The position numbers were made by a program, and so were the translations under genes. Under the pieces are notes generated by a model, which was given only the letters and a program-made list of their open reading frames with translations, did not search any database and was not told the DNA's origin. Below, in pieces: positions 17,370 through 20,228 of a DNA stretch of 20,228 nucleotides. The stretch's first letter is position 1; each line of letters starts with the position of its first letter. This DNA comes from Phoronis australis (taxonomy: Eukaryota > Phoronida > Phoronidae), in contig NMRA01000236.1 in the NCBI GenBank assembly GCA_002633005.1, positions 411,482-431,709 of the forward strand, in the 5' to 3' direction.

Positions 17370-19168
17370 GTAAGCTGGTATCTGACAATGTTTGAAAACG
17401 TTGATTTAAATGTTATCCATTGATTTGAATAATTCATCGTTATTGGCAAAAGCCTTCGAGTCTATTGGCCATATACACATGTTTACTTATTTTCACCTAG
17501 TCTGAGTGACATCAAAGCCATTTGTAAATTACATTAATTTTCCATCTCCATATTCCAGGTGCCCTGTCCTGGGTAGATGGGGATAAGCAGTCACCCTATG
17601 TCACTTTTCGAACCAAACACATTATATGGTGAATTTGACTACAAGTAAAAATGATGCTAGGGTACACATAGGTCATAAATTACGATAATAAAAATATTCT
17701 CTATATTAACTGCGGAACCGTCATATTTTTGTATGTAATAACACGAGGCAGGTCCCATATTCATGATCTGCACGAGAAGTATTTGCATGTACCTGATAAT
17801 GGAAGAAACTGGCTGATTTGTCAGTTGCCTTCTCTATAGGTATCAGGCAACTTGACTTTCAGTGAGCCCTAATATTATTATCTAATCAAATTCAAGATGC
17901 CCACTGAATTAGGGCTGTGTTCCATTGACTCGAGACACTCGCAAAGTGCTTTTGGAACAGGAATGTTGAATTCTATCTCGTAATTCAGCATTCCAACAAT
18001 CACTTCACTGGCAGCCATTTTTCTTGGGTACACTTGTACTAAACTAGTGCTAAACTATGTGATATTGAGGGGCTCAAACAATGGATTGGATTACTTATAA
18101 GAAATTGTTGGAATTATTAATTCTTTTCTGAAGTTATTCCGATACAATGCCGACAAAGAGGTCTTGTTGAGGACATCACACATTCTTAAAATTGAAGATT
18201 CTTATTTGATTACTACTTTCAAATTATTTTATAAATGCTGCTAAAATATGCTACCAAATTATTTTTCATGTACTTTTAGTATTGTCCCTCTTTCATGCAT
18301 TTCATCACCATTACACCTGACACACTTCTTCCCTTAAGGCTGGTCTCAATGTTTTACCAAACCTAATACTTGTCCTTCAAGTTGTGTCTTTGGCTCATTT
18401 TCACATTCTCTGTTTGATGTGCTAGTGTTTGATGAGTATCATCTGGCCAATTGTTTTGTTTGTATGAAAACTGTTTAGGCTTTGATAATTTTTTCATTTC
18501 ACAATCTGTTAATTAGTATACACTATTGATTCTGGTCATGTGTTGCAACTTAAAATGTCCAAGTTTCTGTTTGCCAATGCGGCCTCAGATTTTGTTTGGG
18601 AACCTGGTAAAAATCCCACACGTCCGAGCACACAAAGTTTGTTTCTGGATACTGTAGAAGATAACAATTTGAACAAATCGCAAGATCATATACTCAAATT
18701 TTGCCACTTGAGGTCACAATGTGGCGAACAAGCATAATTCAACTTTTTGTAATTTTCATTTGTCAATTTTAAGCTCTGATACCTTCAGATAATATGTATT
18801 AATAATTGTTAGAAACTTTTGAAAATGAAGAGTTGACTTTTCGCTATAATTTTTTTCTGAAATGGGTGAGATTATATCTTAGCAGAGTTTACAGCCTATA
18901 AAATCTGTTGCTAAACTCTTCTGGCATAATGTGTCATTCTGGTCACATGACATTTGTAAACTGAGAGAAAATGAGGTCAGTTGCCTCTCTGTACCGAGGA
19001 CTCTGGAAAGGCTTTCCTGTAATAAGAATGTCTGTTTACGTCAGAGCAGTATTTTCTTGGCTAAAAACTGATGCATAGCGGAAAGTATCTAAAGATTACT
19101 TATTTATTATCACTGTATCTGTGAATGATTATAATTCAGTGCTGACCTTCTGGTGACCTTCATTTCAG
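17370..19168 (+). other. Intron 3 of the ABHD4/5-like gene
   Basis: It starts GTAAGC and ends TTTCAG. Beyond the tail of the duplicated block (to 17442) I see only a 9-bp inverted repeat, AGCCCTAAT (17865-17873) and ATTAGGGCT (17908-17916). The 65-codon frame at 18540-18737 has no recognisable motif. Confidence 0.7.
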
Positions 19169-19280
19169 GACCCAATTTAATAACTCGCTTCAGGCCTGAT
19201 CTTGGTTTGAAGTATAGAGCTTTAAATGAAGACGGGGCCGTATTCAACTACATCTATCACTGCAATGCTCAAGACCCAAG
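19169..19280 (+). CDS. ABHD4/5-like hydrolase, exon 4
   Basis: After TTTCAG, two bases complete the Gly codon begun in exon 3, giving AGPWG-PNLITRFRPD across the junction, a close match to the ABHD4/5 sequence at that point. The exon then encodes an LKYRALNED segment and YIYHCNAQDP, one of the most conserved stretches of this family, and ends CCAAG|GTACTC in phase 2. The next exon should complete a Ser and continue with the G-E-x-A-F segment; no such exon is found before 20228. About 90 residues, including the catalytic His region, lie to the right of the window. Confidence 0.92.
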
Positions 19281-20120
19281 GTACTCTAAGATCAGTCTAA
19301 CTTGTACATGTACACAGTCATGTAAATGTCCACGTTGTATTAAGGGCCTAGAACGATATCCAAATTTTTCCAACTTCGGAACATCGTATCTCTGAAACGT
19401 ATGACCAAATGTTGTTAGAATTGTTTTTAGTTTTCCAGTTTTGCATGAGGGCTATCAAAATTGTGACTTTCATAATTTTCATGGCAAACACGAAAGTTTC
19501 AAAAAACGAAATGATAATTGGAAAACATTCACAGGCTGTTTTAGAAATTTCATCATAAACATTAAATTGGTCGACACATGTGAGGTACTATGCTTTCTGT
19601 GCCAGTGTATCGTTTCCTAAATTTTACTAAAAAGGCAAGGTCACATGAACCAATTAACGGCAAAAATCAAAGTTTGCATGCTTTCTGTTTTCAAGAAATA
19701 GAAAGCTTTTACAAAGTAAAATCTCAGTTAAGTGTAGCTATGTGGCCAAATATTCTGTAAACTTCTCGATATAGTCCTGCATAACCTCAAAGAAGCAAAA
19801 ACCTGTCGACTGGTTATGTATTGTTAACTAATCTGTAAGCTGTCTTGAAACTTCATTGACGTATTCACAGTCAAACAGGCACACTGTCTGCTTGTCACTG
19901 TGTCAAAAGGTCAGAGTTTTCTGACCTGTCCAGGTGTTGTCGTGTCTTTGATTACAATTAGTAAATTAACCTCATATTCTTGTGCAGGTATATTAAATTT
20001 GTATGTGGTGAGAGTTAAGGGACATTAATTAGTCAGCACACGAATAGCATTATTGACTATTGGTGGAAAATGAGGAAACATTTGTTACAGGTGATGCCTT
20101 TCTGTCAGTTGTGGGGGAGT
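19281..20120 (+). other. Start of intron 4 of the ABHD4/5-like gene
   Basis: It opens with GTACTC. AT-rich non-coding sequence; I tested CAG acceptors such as those near 19988 and 20090 for the next exon and they run into stops in the required frame. Confidence 0.6.
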
Positions 20121-20228
20121 TTTGAGCTATGCAGTGCCATTTTGAGCTGTGCAGTGCCATTTTGAGCTGTGCAGTGCCATTTTGAGCTGTGCAGTGCCAT
20201 TTTGAGCTGTGCAGTGCCATTTTGAGCT
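20121..20228 (+). repeat. 20-bp minisatellite running off the window
   Basis: Five full copies of TTTGAGCTGTGCAGTGCCAT and eight bases of a sixth reach the right edge. The first copy has A instead of G at position 9; the others are identical, which suggests recent expansion or homogenisation. It lies in intron 4 of the ABHD4/5-like gene, and the total length is unknown. Confidence 0.95.

Larger units (their letters stand above)
15832..17442 (+). repeat. 1.6-kb duplicated block, copy B (exons 2' and 3')
   Basis: This second copy starts three bases after the N at 15829 and runs on into unique intron 3. The low divergence, concentrated in introns and the first part of exon 3, is what one would expect of two alleles in a highly heterozygous animal. 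Confidence 0.95.

Overview
This is a window of animal nuclear DNA: AT-rich, intron-bearing and full of repeats. Coding islands have GT...AG splice sites, there is no operon structure, and there are a non-LTR retrotransposon, foldback and MITE-like elements, microsatellites and minisatellites. The one recognisable host gene is a metazoan ABHD4/ABHD5-type alpha/beta hydrolase. Its sequence and the repeat types suggest an invertebrate, possibly a marine deuterostome (hemichordate, echinoderm or amphioxus). That placement is a guess, not something the sequence proves. Two single N bases (4181 and 15829) mark assembly joins, and both fall exactly where the sequence stops making biological sense.

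Layout. 1-1217: non-coding. 1218-1991 (-): an intact 257-codon ORF of unknown function whose stop codon overlaps an AATAAA. 1992-3760: non-coding, with small repeats and hairpins. 3761-5935: a LINE with the start of an APE endonuclease, the N at 4181, a complete-looking reverse transcriptase and C-terminal region, a 3' stem-loop and a (TC)n tail. 5936-9950: non-coding, with a degenerate transposon-like patch at about 7195-7530. 9951-11220: ten copies of the 16-mer GGGGTACGTACACTAC, partly arranged as about 350-390 bp tandem units. 11956-12183: a 137-bp MITE with perfect 59-bp inverted repeats and an 8-bp target duplication, apparently nested in a smaller hairpin. 12343 to beyond the right edge (+): the ABHD4/5-like gene. 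Its intron 1 holds a G-quadruplex-type tract and a 97%-identical inverted duplication.

The ABHD4/5 gene has exon 1 at 12343-12401, exon 2 at 14905-14990, exon 3 at 15231-15755 and exon 4 at 19169-19280. The phases (2, 1, 1, 2) fit together exactly and give about 260 residues of a protein usually about 340-350 long, so the last roughly 90 residues lie outside the window. The nucleophile motif GHSFGG is intact, which makes this the catalytically competent (ABHD4-like) form rather than vertebrate ABHD5, where Ser is replaced by Asn. Exons 2 and 3 occur twice, in two near-identical 1.6-kb blocks (14215-15828 and 15832-17442) separated by the N at 15829. Using both copies would shift the frame. 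The most economical reading is that the two alleles of one heterozygous locus were assembled in tandem; mutually exclusive exons are the alternative.

The most noteworthy items are the MITE that puts two perfect CRE palindromes (TGACGTCA) within about 310 bp of the ABHD start codon, the 16-mer array whose motif is better conserved than its spacers, the tandem exon block at an assembly join, and the orphan 257-aa ORF.
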